Below are positions 45,513-58,146 of a DNA stretch of 64,000 nt, one piece after another (positions within the stretch are counted from its first letter, which is position 1; the number at the start of each line of letters is the position of its first letter). Source of the DNA: Ctenosaura bakeri (Eukaryota > Chordata > Lepidosauria > Squamata > Iguanidae). Under the pieces are notes generated by a model. That model was given only the letters and a program-made list of their open reading frames with translations, did not search any database and was not told where the DNA came from. The stretch lies in contig CAOLHI010002135.1 of assembly GCA_948474755.1 (NCBI GenBank), positions 62,001 through 126,000 on the forward strand, read 5' to 3'. The position numbers and the translations under genes were made by a program.

Positions 45513-46674
45513 ATAAATTACTCCATTGTAAATATGCATAAGTTTGGCTGCAGTGCATGTTTTCTTCCACTCCAGACACAAGATTTATTTTCCAGTAATC
45601 TATTATGATGATCAGTTGAAGGAAGGGGAGAAATCCAAAGTCTACGACCAAATAATGATTTCACAAGACAGAGACAAATATCTAAATAGGTTCAGAGAAA
45701 GCACTTGAGTTCTCCAGAATTTTTCCTTGGGATTCTTAGAAGAAAAGTACCATAGAACTTATAAGTGTGCCAAAGAAACATAGTGGTTTTTCATAATGAA
45801 AACCTGAGTTGTACCATACTGTGATGTACAGGATAGCCCTGAGTTCGAGTAATTAAGCTTAGAGGTTTCAAAAGCTTCATTCAGGAACATCGAAGAGAAC
45901 AACTACACACCCTGGCAACTGCCAGGACTAAAGAAGCATTGGATTTGCAGCACCTTATAATCTGTAACATTACAAATTAAGTGTGTGCTAATATCTAATT
46001 TGTTGGTCAACCATAACAACTCCTTTCTCAGGCTATTCCATTCCCCCTGCCTCCATTTTCTCATTCCTCTTGACAATGGTTCAACTTTGTGGCCAAGTCT
46101 GCCTGCCTGAACCTGAATTCTTACCACAGTTAATTAGAATACCATTTCCCCATTCCCAGCACACTGTTTCTCAGCCAATCCCATCATCACAGCACAGTAA
46201 AGCCCAGCAAAGCATGAAACCAAAGCAGCTATCTAAGAACATAAAGTGTGAGAGACTAGAAAGGCAGAGATTTCAGAGGATTTTTGAAAACCTCAGAAGC
46301 CTATCCTGCATGTGAAAAACTGAACATTATGAAATACTGACAAAGCATTAGAAAAAGGGGGGGCAATGGTTAAAGAAAAGGAAAATATGAAGTTTAAAGG
46401 GTACAGGAAAACATCCATCAGATTCAGCTATACTGAAGAGCCGATCCTTGTACTACAGTAGAAATTGTAATACTGACCATTTATAAAAACAGACTAAAGT
46501 GGCCACTAGGAATGTGAAGAAATCTCACTAAATTACTTTTAAAAGGTGTGGGGGGGGGAGAGGCTGCCTGAAAACAGTGCATTGAGAATCTGTTAAACCC
46601 TATAAGAATTTACAACTTCCTGAGAACAAGACAAAAAGGATTTTTTAAAAAACGTTTCTATAGTTTATGTAAGA
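45513..46674. other. Unassigned sequence
   Basis: Non-coding in appearance; nothing recognised. G run near 46551-46558. Confidence 0.35.
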
Positions 46675-46930
46675 GCTTACATGGTGGGTTGGTTTGAATG
46701 TTGGACTATGACTCTAGGAGAGCAGGTTTTGAATTGTGGAAGCCCACCAGGTGAACCCTGGGCAACTCACACACTTTCAGCCTCAATGACACGGAGGCAA
46801 TGGCAAACCACCTCTGAACTACTCTTGCCAAGAAAACCTTGTGATAGGGTTGCCTTAGGGCCACTATAAGTCAGAAACAACTTGAAACAACTCAAGTCAG
46901 AAACAACTTGAAGGCATACCAACAAGATCA
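46675..46930 (+). mobile_element. tRNA-SINE (MIR-like) with internal duplication
   Basis: Sense order: 'tggactatgactctaggaga', 'ggcaatggcaaaccacctct', 'cttgccaagaaaaccttgtg', 'ttagggccactataagtcag' and a CAACAAG-like end. The 19-base word 'aagtcagaaacaacttgaa' occurs twice in tandem (about 46868-46912). The B box is decayed (ttttgaattgtgg). Confidence 0.78.
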
Positions 46931-47515
46931 CACCAGGTTTATGTAAACCTAAAGCAATGTTGTTGTTTCCCCCTTCGTGATGTAAACTACACCTACAGGA
47001 AGCATACAAAGACTTGCTTGTTTAACAAAAAGAGGGAAACATTGCATCAATGCTCCTATTTTTTAAAAAAATCCATGTGACAAAGCTAGTGTAATTTGGC
47101 TATCCATTTTGTGTGGCTTAACCCAAATCATTCTTATAAATGTAGACATTCTTACTGAGATAAACAGAAAATATCTCATTGTCTTGCTGGAATAGCACAA
47201 TTTTTTATGGTTTCTCAGTTTTGCATGAGTGAATGAGACAAATGAGGATTTACACCTCTAGAATCCACATATTGTCTTAGTAACCCATGAAAATGGCTTG
47301 GTTAGACTTGACCTATGCAATACGGTCTCATTAAAAATGGAGAAAGTGAGGCTAAGGGACAAGTTTCTTAAACAGTTGAGGAAAGAAGTAAAACAAAGGT
47401 GTTCCCTGGCTACTCACTCTCTAAGCTCTTATTTCTTTCACACTTTAAAGATTAAAGCATTTACTAAGGAATCAGGATCGAATCAAGGATGGGATTTGAA
47501 TGAAGGCTCATAATC
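46931..47515. other. Unassigned sequence
   Basis: Nothing recognised. Confidence 0.35.
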
Positions 47516-47519
47516 TAAA

Positions 47520-48005
47520 AACTAGGTCACCCAGAGGACCTTCCCGTCGGCCGCCCCTAGACTGCAGAATGACCTGCCAGTAGAGATCTGACAGCAAAAT
47601 ATCCTGTCCAGATTCAAAAAGTGCTAAAGACCTATCTCTTCCGGCAGGCCTACACAGTCTATTTTTAAGTATACTTCTAATTGTAATTTTAATTGTATTA
47701 GTGCTTTTAATTCTACTTTTTAATTATGTTAGAGGGCATTTCTGCACTAGACAGTTATAGTGCTATTATTCCACTTTCAACATCTTATGGAATCCTGGGG
47801 TTTGCAGTTTAGGGAGGAGCCTTTGAAAGTGGAAAAATAGCACTATAACAGTCTAGTGTAGAAGTGGCCATAATTTAATTGAAATATATCTGTATTTTAA
47901 ATGTTTTGTGATTTTAGGGCATTTTAGTCATAATTTGTTTTTAATTGTAACTATGTTGTACCCGATCTGAAGTCTGGGGAGAGGCAGGTAACATCATCAT
48001 CATCA

Positions 48006-48037
<32 letters not shown>

Positions 48038-48038
48038 T
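47520..48038 (+). mobile_element. L2 LINE 3' end with (CAT)n tail, interrupted by a MITE
   Basis: 'gattcaaaaagtgctaaaga' and 'cctatctcttccggcaggcc' encode the L2 ORF end (FK...K-DLSLPAGL in the decayed frame). A T-rich UTR follows, then 'gttgtacccgatctgaagtc' and a trinucleotide tail (CAT)n at 47992-48038. The MITE at 47734-47869 splits the UTR. Confidence 0.7.
47734..47869. mobile_element. MITE, GGCCATTTCC family, nested in L2
   Basis: 'gggcatttctgcactagaca' opposite 'gtctagtgtagaagtggcc', with the family core 'ggaatcctggggtttgcag'. Flanking triplets (aga/ata) do not match, so the duplication is lost or the end is displaced. Confidence 0.7.
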
Positions 48039-50837
48039 AAAGCTGTGTAACTTTTTAAGAGGTTGAGGTAGAATTTGAAGATATAGCCAGCAGAAACCTG
48101 ACTGAAGTAAAAAGGAAACAGAATGCAATGAATTTCTCAAACTGAGTTGAAACAATAGATCTAGAAAAGCTTCAAGCTCCCTTCTCACTTTATTTAACCT
48201 GTACCTTTTTTTTTGGAGGGGGGCCGTCCTGAGTCGGTATACATTGGACAGTGTCACTCGTACTCTTTTTATCACAAACTGACAAAGAAAGGTTGCATTT
48301 CACATTCAAGTGTCATCTTGCTCCTGCTGCCATTTCACTGAACCCTTCATGCATTATGTTTTAAGGAGACTTTGTCAACCGTATGTCATGAAGTCTCGAA
48401 AAAGTCAGAGAAATGACAATGATCCCACAAAGAAATGCATGGATAACAAGGTGAGAACAGTGGAGAACCTTTCTGAATTGTTAACAATTTTTTTGAGAGA
48501 TCAATAACTTTAGCCTTCCTGTAATATAAAAAGAAGAAATTAAAATTCCATGCAAACCTCAGCAGTTCTGCCATTCTTCAGTTGAAGTCAATTATTTTCT
48601 GGTTTCTTAAAGAATTCTGAACACTATATTCATTTATAAAATAGATGTTACTGTGGATTTTAATAATGGAAGACTTTGGAAGTATTTTGCCCACTTAATT
48701 TTGACTATACTCCAAAGCACTTGAAAAACGCTTACTACAGTTGTGCTTGAACGGATGTAGAAGTTACAATAAGCACAGTAGGCTCATGTTCACAAGATTT
48801 TGCCATCATTACAAAGATTCTGCAAATTCCCTGCACTGAACGTGATTTATATATTTTGTACAACCAACATATTTGGTGTCTGTATTTAACACATGTGCTT
48901 GTAAAAAGCACACTCTGTAGAGCAATAACTATCGAAATTAAGTAAAATTCAGCATTTGTTCTTTGGGTAAGCCAAACTATGAAATCTTGGAAGCAACTCA
49001 CTTGACTTTATAATACAACATTTACCCACGGTGCTCATCTCTAAAGGCTACGGTCAGTCTGTCATGGCAGATCCATACAAAGGGTGACAGGGTTTTGATT
49101 AGGTGATACTGACAAAGGAAACACGACTCTGGAGGCCTCAAACACACACAGGTACCAATGCCATCAAAACCAGTATGTAGAAATGTATGTGCAGATCCAG
49201 CACTATATATGGTGATCTGGGCCATCAGGACTTATCTGTTGGGAGTACCATCAAAGCAGAGTAAGGTGTGACTTCTCAGGATTGATGTAGAGCCCACAGA
49301 CGTGTCAAGGTGAAAGGGAAATATTAAGAACAGACAGCACCTGGAACAGGCCATTAAGAGCCATTTCATCCTCCAAAGTGCAATTCCAGTGATCTGTTAA
49401 AAGTTCCCTACCTGCAATATAGCTATGAAAGATGACGTGCCTCTCAGAAAAACAGAACTGGCAAAAAATTCAAAACTCGTATGCATTGAACACACAGGGA
49501 TTCAAACCAAGATGTTTGAGCACTCAAACCCCTGGGCACAGATGAATTTTGGAGTCTCATGTCTTAATTTTTACAAACTTTCAAGCTATCTGAAAATGCT
49601 GGTGAATCCCCCCCACAAAAAAAAAAGTACTGTGGAATTAAATTCCCCTTCCTACCTGTATCAGAAAGCATGGAGACCTATATGTAAGATAACATTCCAT
49701 TTCCCTATTTATATCTTCTGTTTCTGGGAAAAATTCTGCTTACATGTTACTTGGTGGTTATTGCAGATCCATATTTTTAAAGCTTTCCAGGGATTTCTCC
49801 AATACCAAGAAGACATCAACCTTTTACACATCTGAAACATGCTTGAGAATCCTTCCAGCTAACAGAATGTAGATAATTCTGAAGAAGGGAGCGGTTGATT
49901 CTAACACTAGTGATGTCATAGTAAAACCAAAAGAAAAACATCAACCAGAAGATGAGAAGGATTTTTTTTTAATAGCTAAGGCAAACAAAATTTATTGGAA
50001 TAAGCAACATATTTAGTATGATGGATTAGGCACCATTCACTCACAAGGATTGTTTATGAATAAGCAAACTAGCAAAACCTCAATGGAAAGTAAGAAAACC
50101 TCACTAATCCATATCTAATCCACATCACTAATCCAAATCTTTCTTTCCTTGCCAACACCTTGCTCAACATTAATCTGAAGAAGACTCTGGTGGACCAATA
50201 TTAGCACATGAGGACCACCACCACTAATCCCTATGCAAGCCATTAGTAATAGTAATGTATGCCCTATAATAAACATATTATATGGACTAGTTTTCAGTCT
50301 TATCTGTGAATTAGTAAACTTGTAGAATGTTGTTAATGAAGGAATAACCTATCCATGGATCCTTACCTTTATGCTGCCATAATTTTCTACAATAGTAAGA
50401 GGATGGCTTGTATAAAAGACAGACCAGCCATCCCGGTTTTCTGGGTATGAATCTTCCAAAGATGGAGTATTTCTGCTTTCTTCACCTATAAACAGAGTCC
50501 CACACATCACTGCCACTGTCTCTCTCTTCTGATCCCCAGGAAGTAATTTGCTTAAAGATCTAAATCACACTAATGCAGTTAGACTACTGTAGGGTTAGCC
50601 ATCTGGCTTAGTGGCTCATTAGTAAAGAAATGACCCCTGTGCACAGAACACAGCTGGGTCATTCCAAGTTAATGAGCCTTCAAGTTTTATTGTCTAAAAT
50701 GGATGCGTGCAGATCACTCCGATAAAGTCAATTGTCACATCCTCTTCCTGGATGAGGAAGAGCGGCTCAAGATAGATTTTACAGAGTAATTATTAAATAT
50801 AGTAGTTAATTAATATTTTCAATTGCATCCACTTAAC
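48039..50837. other. Unassigned sequence
   Basis: No gene or repeat recognised over 2.8 kb. The 136-codon frame at 49425-49835 has no recognisable content. Confidence 0.35.
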
Positions 50838-51060
50838 AGCATGGTATAGTGGTTCGGAGGGTTAGAGTATGACTCCAGGAAACCAAGGTTCCAATTCCTA
50901 CTCAGCCACGGATGCTGGGTGACGTCAGGCAAGTCTCCCTGCCCTAAAGAGGAAGACAAGTGGCAAATCTCCTCTGAAGAACTCCTGCCAAGAAAACTCT
51001 AGGAGATGGTTGCCATAAGTTCAAGTTGATTTGAGAGCACAAAATAGTGACAACAAACAT
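50838..51060 (+). mobile_element. tRNA-SINE (MIR-like), diverged
   Basis: Sense order: 'cagcatggtatagtggttcg', 'gagtatgactccaggaaacc', 'actcagccacggatgctggg', 'cctgccaagaaaactctagg' and 'gacaacaaac'. The B-box region is 'ggttccaattcc'. Confidence 0.72.
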
Positions 51061-51379
51061 TTAACACAGTTTTAACCATCCACTTTGGGTTCTGGTAATG
51101 CATTAGGCTTATCTCCTATAATCAATAACTACAGTACAAATACGTGCTCAGGGTTTACAAGCAGGAAGTTATCTCAAGTTTTTTTCTTGGAATAGAATTT
51201 GCTCTTCAGGCCGAACCAAGGATGTTTGGCATTGTTCCTGAACTAGCTGCAGAAACTCAGTCACTGATATTTTCAAAAAACGATGACATAAAGCATCTAG
51301 ATTCATAATGAAAAGTGAGAAAACATGATCCTACTGGTTGACAGTATTTATACCTAACCCTGTGAGATCTATTGGGAGG
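51061..51379. other. Unassigned sequence
   Basis: Short spacer between SINE copies; nothing recognised. Confidence 0.35.
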
Positions 51380-51465
51380 GGTGGTGCTATTGTCGTGTGC
51401 CTTCAAGTGAACTTTGACTTATGAAGGCTCTACTGTAGGCCTGAGAGAGTGTGGAAGTGTGAAAT
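51380..51465 (-). mobile_element. tRNA-SINE (MIR-like) 3' fragment
   Basis: 'gtcgtgtgccttcaagtgaa', 'ctttgacttatgaaggctc' and 'gcctgagagagtgtgg' match the antisense 3' half of the family. Confidence 0.55.
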
Positions 51466-51828
51466 ACAATGAAGTACATTGTTCACTTTCAAGATGAAAT
51501 ACTTGGTATCTTCTAATATTCTCATTTTCTTAAGAAGAAAAAAAGAGCTTTACTATCTGCAAATATCACTCTATTTTTAAGTGTTTAATCCAGACCAAAA
51601 TGAAACCACAATGTGCTCAATGAGAAACAAAAGATACTATCAGCATGCAGTGGGGTGGGGTAGCAGAGGTGGGTGAGCAAAGTGAAGCCTCTTCAATACT
51701 ATTTTGCAGCTCCCATGCAGTCTTCTCCCCGTCCCACAATAAAAAAGACTGCCCTCCCACGTCAAGGAGGAGGATTTCTTATTCCTGGAAACCTGAAAGC
51801 TATCCAAATCAAAATAAAAGCTGGACAT
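51466..51828. other. Unassigned sequence
   Basis: Nothing recognised. Confidence 0.35.
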
Positions 51829-51831
51829 CTA

Positions 51832-52250
51832 GGCCATTTCTGCATAACGTTGCTGTCCTGTGATGGGAACACATTGCTGGCAGTTTGCAAGTCATCCTTT
51901 CACATAACGTTGGCGTGGTCCCACTGCCAATGCATGCTTACCGATCACAATCATGGGATATCCCATTAATGGAAAAAAATCTGTTAATGGTCCGTGATCA
52001 TGTGACGCTCCCATCACCGGCGGCCATGTGGAATGGGCAGAAGTGCTATCTAGGTGCTTTGTTCCCCAGTGCAGCATGAGAAAGAGGCCAGCTGCACAGT
52101 GGAAAGAAAGTTCATGCCGCTCATGCTCCCATGTACAGGCAGCCAGCTGGGTACATAGGGGAGTGTTGGGGGGACACTCCTATCCCAGGAAAGGTGCTGC
52201 CAGGATGACACAGGGATGATGTCAGAAAAGGATAAAGTATGGAAATGGCC
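51832..52250. mobile_element. Long MITE with GGCCATTTC ends
   Basis: Starts 'ggccatttctgcat' and ends 'atggaaatggcc' (short inverted ends). The direct repeat CTA at 51829-51831 and 52251-52253 is a 3-bp duplication. The 419-bp GC-rich interior is unlike the short GGCCATTTCC MITEs but related to 8905-9290 and 28478-28745. Non-coding. The shared termini suggest one transposase moved both interior types. Confidence 0.72.
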
Positions 52251-52253
52251 CTA

Positions 52254-54513
52254 GACACTTACATTTTGACTGTTTATATTTTCCCATATTTACATAATCT
52301 TCTCATAGAGAGGCTCTAGGGTCATATGGTTGGCTCAATTAAAAAAAGTGCTGTAGACAGATTTGCAGGTAAAGCTTTTAGCTGTCCAATTACCCTGAGT
52401 TTGGTCTTCTCTGCACTTTAAGTCTATTTCCCAGCCTAATGAAAGAAGGAAAAAACAAAAACCCTCAAGAGTGCTTCTCTGATGGCCCAACTGCCCTGAG
52501 AGACTGATTTAGACCAACAGCCAACTGTTACCTTTGTGCTGGAGAGCTTGCAATGATAGGGAATTATTGTGCCAAATGTAGTCGGGAATGCCCCATGGTA
52601 TCTAGCATCTCAGATCAGTCACCTAGCATACTCAAACAAATGACACACCAGCAAATAACAGAATGTGAAGCTTAATTACTGTTGTTATTGTTACCTGTTT
52701 TGTTTTTGGGTTTGTTTTTTTACTGCCTGCCCCTTGGAAACAATCAAACTCCACCGCATAACATTTCATTTTCCCATAATTGGCCATGGTCCATGTGTAG
52801 ATGATGCTCAAATGGAAAACCTTAAAAAGGACTTTGTTAGCTTTGTTAGGGCCTGGTTAATTATTGTAAGGGAGAAATTAAACTGCATTTTACAGGTCAC
52901 CAAGGGGGCTGAAAGAAATGCTCGGATACATGGCCTTCCTCTGTTTTATCTAGAAGATTCTATATCCACTAGCTCAACACTCTACAAAGCAATCTTTGCC
53001 AACACTAAATTTTAACATAAGGCAACACTCAGAACTGAATCTCTAGACACATCAGAACTTTTTCACTATTCCTAGCAGGGTTCACAATTTTCGTATTCGG
53101 ACATCAGGTCTCTACTACTGCCAGTGGGTGCTTTCTTCCAGCATTGTCTTATTTTCCTTTTCTTGTTTATTAATTTTGCTAAAAAAAAACTGGATCTAGA
53201 AGTCTAAATCAAGCAACTTCTTCTAAATAAAATAGTGGAGACAGAAAATGTTTACTGCATAGACACAGAGTTTGCCAAGAAACCCATTTGAAGAAATAAG
53301 TTATGGATATAAATGTTGGTCAGCACTATCTCTTTTGCATGCAAGGCACTGTTGAGCTGCACTGTTTAACACATATACTTTCAGCTTAAGTAAAATAATA
53401 GTGAATTTGTTGCTTTCAGCTTCACAGACTTATTTAAATTTCAGTCATTCTGACGTACCTATGTAAAAGCTAAATTAAAGACAAAATGAAGTTATTGGGG
53501 GAAAGGCCAAGTCTACTATGAAAATTAAAATCTGCACTGTTTAAGAAAGAACATCATAAGCTTGTTATTAAGTGAAATAAATAGGTTAATGTCACTATCA
53601 TCTCAGAGTAAGCAGTAATTTGTTTTCCCCTTTCTCTTGGGCTTTTTAAAAAACTAATTCTCTGCTTGACTGACCCCCTACCAGCTTTGCAAAATTGAAT
53701 TTTGTTTTGCCTTTGAAATGCCATACAATAACCAACACAGGCTTGGCCATTTCGTGTGACTTCCAGTGTTCAACGCACCACGATTTCATTACATTCACTG
53801 TCTGTTTTACCTATCATGGCCAATCTTGTTCAACTGTAGCATAGACTCTCCTATCAGCAATATATGCAATGGTCTTTAATACAATAGACCAAAAGAAGCA
53901 AGAGCTTCATTGCATTAATGTCTCTGGCTAATACTACTTTATCTACTTATTCTGTTTAGTTTTAAAACTCAATTATAATCTAATTTATCTGATCCCTGAA
54001 TTCAGAATGCTATTTGACAATGAATCTGACAGTCTTGCCAGGAGTGGTATTACTATTCATTGTGCCCTAAGGTATCCTTGATAGTGCTAAAAACTCAAAT
54101 CACTGTCCATTTCAAAAGACCAATTTCTAACTGAGACTCTTTGATTTCATGTTGCAGAATAATTACCTTATCACAGTAACAAAAAAAAGGGTTATTAAAA
54201 AATAGATTTCTCAGCTTTTTACATTGCAGCTATATTTGGGTTCTCTGCATATACAAAATTTCGACAACTTGTTTATGGAGCCATCTTACAACTAAGCCAG
54301 GGATCTCCTTCAAAGCCTCTACTTTTAAATGATTTCTATATGTTATATTAAAAAGTTTCTATACCATATATATATATATTGTATTATTTGTTATACAAGA
54401 ACCAAAAATTCATTTGCTCCAAAATTATGCCATATTGTCTCTTTGAAATGTTCAGTCAAAGGATCAACTTGTTTGACAAAAGCTCATGACTGCTGCCCTC
54501 TTGCAACCACTTC
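52254..54513. other. Unassigned AT-rich sequence
   Basis: No recognisable gene or repeat; (TA)n near 54366-54379. Confidence 0.35.
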
Positions 54514-54516
54514 CCA

Positions 54517-54695
54517 GGCCATTTCCGCACTAGCCTGTTATAGCTCAGTGATTCCAGTTTCACATCCTCTGGAATCCTGGGGTTTGCAGTTTCGGGAGGG
54601 GCCAGCCAGCCCCTCCTGAAACTGCAAACCCCAGGATTCCAGAGGATGTTGAAAGTGGAATCATTGTACTATAACAGGTTAGTGCGGATATGGTT
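54517..54695. mobile_element. MITE, GGCCATTTCC family (long palindromic copy)
   Basis: 'ggccatttccgcactagcct' opposite 'aggttagtgcggatatggtt'. The interior is a near-perfect palindrome ('cctctggaatcctggggttt' mirrored by 'aaaccccaggattccagagg'). CCA direct repeat at 54514-54516 and 54696-54698. 179 bp. Confidence 0.82.
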
Positions 54696-54698
54696 CCA

Positions 54699-55649
54699 GA
54701 GCTCTGGGTGCAATATAATTACGACAAATGTAAAAATAGGACCCATGTGAAATCAAGGAATGTTCCAGGGCAGGTAAGCAGATTGAAATGTTATTATATA
54801 TTAATGTGCAAAAGCACAGTTTTTGTTCTTTAATAACCAGGTCATTATTTCCTCTGTGCAGAACCATTTTCTCCCAGGACGGAATTATAATTCTGGGGAT
54901 GAGGAACAACAAAATGGGTTCAACATACCTGAGAAACCTTTGTCAAATCTTCTGCCATTCTCTACAGCCAACATTCAAGGATGTCCTTCTTTATAATAGG
55001 ATTTGGAACTGCATTTTTACTGGCAGCCCACAAATGCAGAATTCGCTAGACACTCACCATTACCTGTTTGTTCGAATATACTTACATCTTTTGTATGTCA
55101 TCCAGTTAACAATGTCCTGTCGGCATTAAACAGATTTAAAAATAATAAAATAAGGAATGAAGAATAAGCATACAAGATGACAGCCAGAATCCTGTTGATG
55201 CACTGTGCTGGCATAGCTTGTTTGGTGTCAGCACTAGCAGCAGGAGGAAGAAGGCCACATGCTCAGCAGCCACGAAAGAAGTAAGGCACTGGAGAAATTG
55301 GCTGCTCAAAGCTGGTAGATTTTGTCCACTTTCCCTCCCCATTGCTTTGCAACAATGAATAGAAAGGACAAGTGTAGTGACCAACAAGATTCTGGCCAAA
55401 CTATCTCAGTAAATATTTGCAACAGAGAAACTTTCCACTGACAATCATAAAATGTGGGATTCTTTTAAAAGCATCTGGCACTGAAAGCATCTGACACTGA
55501 AAACACACACACACTGTAAACCCCAGGCAGGGCTCTCCGGGAGAGGCACTAGACAAAAATATTCTTTCTCTGAGAACCACTTGCCATACCTCACTTATAT
55601 CCTGAGATGGACCTCCATGTAAGTAAGTATGTGAGGAAATGAGCATTTG
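54699..55649. other. Unassigned sequence
   Basis: No family recognised; frames at 54788-55129 and 55136-55399 carry no known domain. Confidence 0.35.
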
Positions 55650-56250
55650 GCTAATCTGCTTTCACACTGCTTAGGACTTTAAAGGTTAAGATTAGCATTT
55701 TGAATTTGGCCCTGTTAAAAATCACACAGTCCTGTTTCAGGCCATCTGATTTTGCAAGACCTTTTTTCAAAGACAGTCCAATGCATAATGCATTGCATCA
55801 ATCCAAATGGGAGGGTGCTAGAAAACAGATAACTGTATCAAAGCGCTCTCCATCCAGATAAAATCACAGTTGGTATATAGCAGCTTAAGCCGATAAAAGC
55901 TATTTTATGTACCACTTAGCCACAAGTACCTCTAGGGACAACAATGGATCTAAGAGCGCCCCTAAACTGCAGGCCTGATTGTACAGTAACAGAATAACAC
56001 TCTCCCTCCCAACAGGTAGAAAACCACTTGGGTAGGTAGATAAACCACCCAGAAACAGCATCTTTCTTTCACCTGGATTGTATCTCAGTTTATCACCCTT
56101 CATTTAAAACCCTCACTGTGACTAGGCAGTGATTCAGAATATTCAGCATCTCACCTGAATTAGACGAAAAAGAATGGTAGAACTGGGTGTCATCTACATG
56201 CTGATGATAATTCAGTCCACATCTCTGAATGACCTCTCCCAGCAGTCATT
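55650..56250 (-). mobile_element. L2 LINE ORF fragment with decayed RT active site
   Basis: The minus strand encodes, in order, 'LLGEVIQRCGLNYHQHVDDT' (about 56245-56185; the L2 RT box normally reads Tyr-Ala-Asp-Asp), 'KGDKLRYNPGERKMLFLGG' (about 56100), 'QACSLGALLDPLLSLEVLVA' (about 55950) and a decayed 'IDAMHYALDCL' block near 55790. Stops and substitutions show it is inactive. Confidence 0.7.
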
Positions 56251-57903
56251 ATCTACTTGTGCTCATTTCAGCTGGCTGTTGTACGCATCTGTATTAATCT
56301 ATTGTACGAGCAAAGATATGGCGGAACATCTGAACAAACACAACACACTGTGCTCATGAATTAGTGTGTACGTATTTACACAGTTGTACACTTAATAGTG
56401 TTAACAGACTTGAATGTAGAGTGGAAGAGGGCACTGATCTCTTTTGCTCTCTCTTTCTGTGGATGCTGATGAATTTCATTAAAGATTTCAGATCTGATGG
56501 TTCAGAAAAGCTTGCAGAATGCACACATCTAGATTTTTCAAAGGAGGCAAAGCATAAGAACAGCTGGGCAAAACTTGGAGTCCAACTCAAGAATGGTTCA
56601 TCTAGCAGGACGCATCAGAGTTCCTTTTATTAAGATCTCTTTTCCTCCATTCTCTCTCTTCATTAGAAACACAGTTTAGCTGCTGACCCAGTCATCCCCA
56701 GAAAACAGTATGGCAGAAAGAGGAGGTGCCAATCATCCTAAAGTATTCAAGTCAGTGCTTACGGACTGACCCGTCTGCTTATCTGATGATTTACTGATTA
56801 TAGTAGAATTATTATGACAAGCCACCTCTAATGTTGATGGTGCTATATACACAGTGTGAGTTAATCTATCTCTCTCCTGTGATGTCTGCTCATTCAAATT
56901 ATATTTTTTAAAAGGGGGGAGGAGGGAAATAACCACATCTGATATACACACAGAACAGTGTTCAAGTAAACATTTTGAGCTGGGTTTTGAAGGGTTCTCT
57001 TGAATCTCTAATTTAAGGATTTGCAAAACACTTGAAATACTAGACCTTCCAAATGTGAGTACCATGAAGATGTTCTTTGGAGTCCAAATTACCAAGTGAG
57101 AGCCAAAACCACAGAACCAGCATTCACTTAAAAATGTGATTAAAATTTAAAGTCTCAAAATTAAGGCAATGGTAGGCTTTCCCCACTTAAAATGTAGAAC
57201 CTGGTTAAGGAGTGCATCCAATCTTTAGTTTCAGCAACTGAGGTATGCTTTATTTTGACAGTAGTTTTCACAGTCTTGTTAACTTGAGTTTTTCTGCCAC
57301 TGTGCCTCTGCTCCTGTGCAAATATAGTGCCATGTCACATTCCTGTGTTCCCACATTCTTTTCACACCTTCTTGATAAAGCATAAGGTGTGGCTGAATCA
57401 AACATTTTGTAGAACTGCTTACCGTCTTTAATGTATTCTAGATAAACATTCAAAGTACTGTGTCTTGTTAAAGCTCCTGTAGCTCATAAAAATAAGTTCT
57501 GCATTTTGTTTATTATTATTATTAAATTTCATTTTTATTACAGCTGTACAGCTGCAGAATACATATATTTAAATTATGCAGAAAAGCATTGTAGCATGCA
57601 AGTCTGCCCTCTTCTGGCTATCTAGCAAAATGCTGTATCAAAGCCACATATTTAGCTATTATGTATATTTTATACTACCTATATTCCTTGATTTGAGTAA
57701 TAGTGTTAGGAAACAGTCAGATCTGTACAACATCCTTGAGATGATGTACATATGCACATTCTAAAATGGAAACTCTTTGGCTGTCTGGCTTAAGACAACA
57801 AGAGTTGGCTGAAAAGGCCTCTGGTCTGATCCGATACCTACCACCCATACTGAACTCCATTACCTTCCACATTCACATTTAGTAGAAAATTGATTGAACC
57901 ATT
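56251..57903. other. Unassigned sequence
   Basis: Short (TTA)n run at about 57507-57524; otherwise nothing recognised up to the DIRS copy 2 junction. Confidence 0.35.
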
Positions 57904-58092
57904 GAAGAACAGGTTGCTTACCTGTAACTGTGGTTCTTCGAGTGGTCATCTGTGCCATCATACACTAGGAGCTTTAGCGCCTGCGCGGTAGCGTTCGGAA
58001 ACTTCTAGAGCTTGTTCGCTTGGCGGGAACCCCTCCCCCACACCGGTACTGCGCATGCTCCTCCCGCCGAGCAACAGTCTCTCCTCAGTTCT
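57904..58092. repeat. DIRS copy 2 left terminal repeat (element 3' end)
   Basis: 57958-58092 pairs with 63837-63971 with two mismatches. The outer 54 bases are the longer, distinct outer end. Confidence 0.9.
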
Positions 58093-58146
58093 GTCGTCCG
58101 CCGTAGAACCTACAGGGACCTGAGAAAGAGGGGAGGAAGGGCGGGT

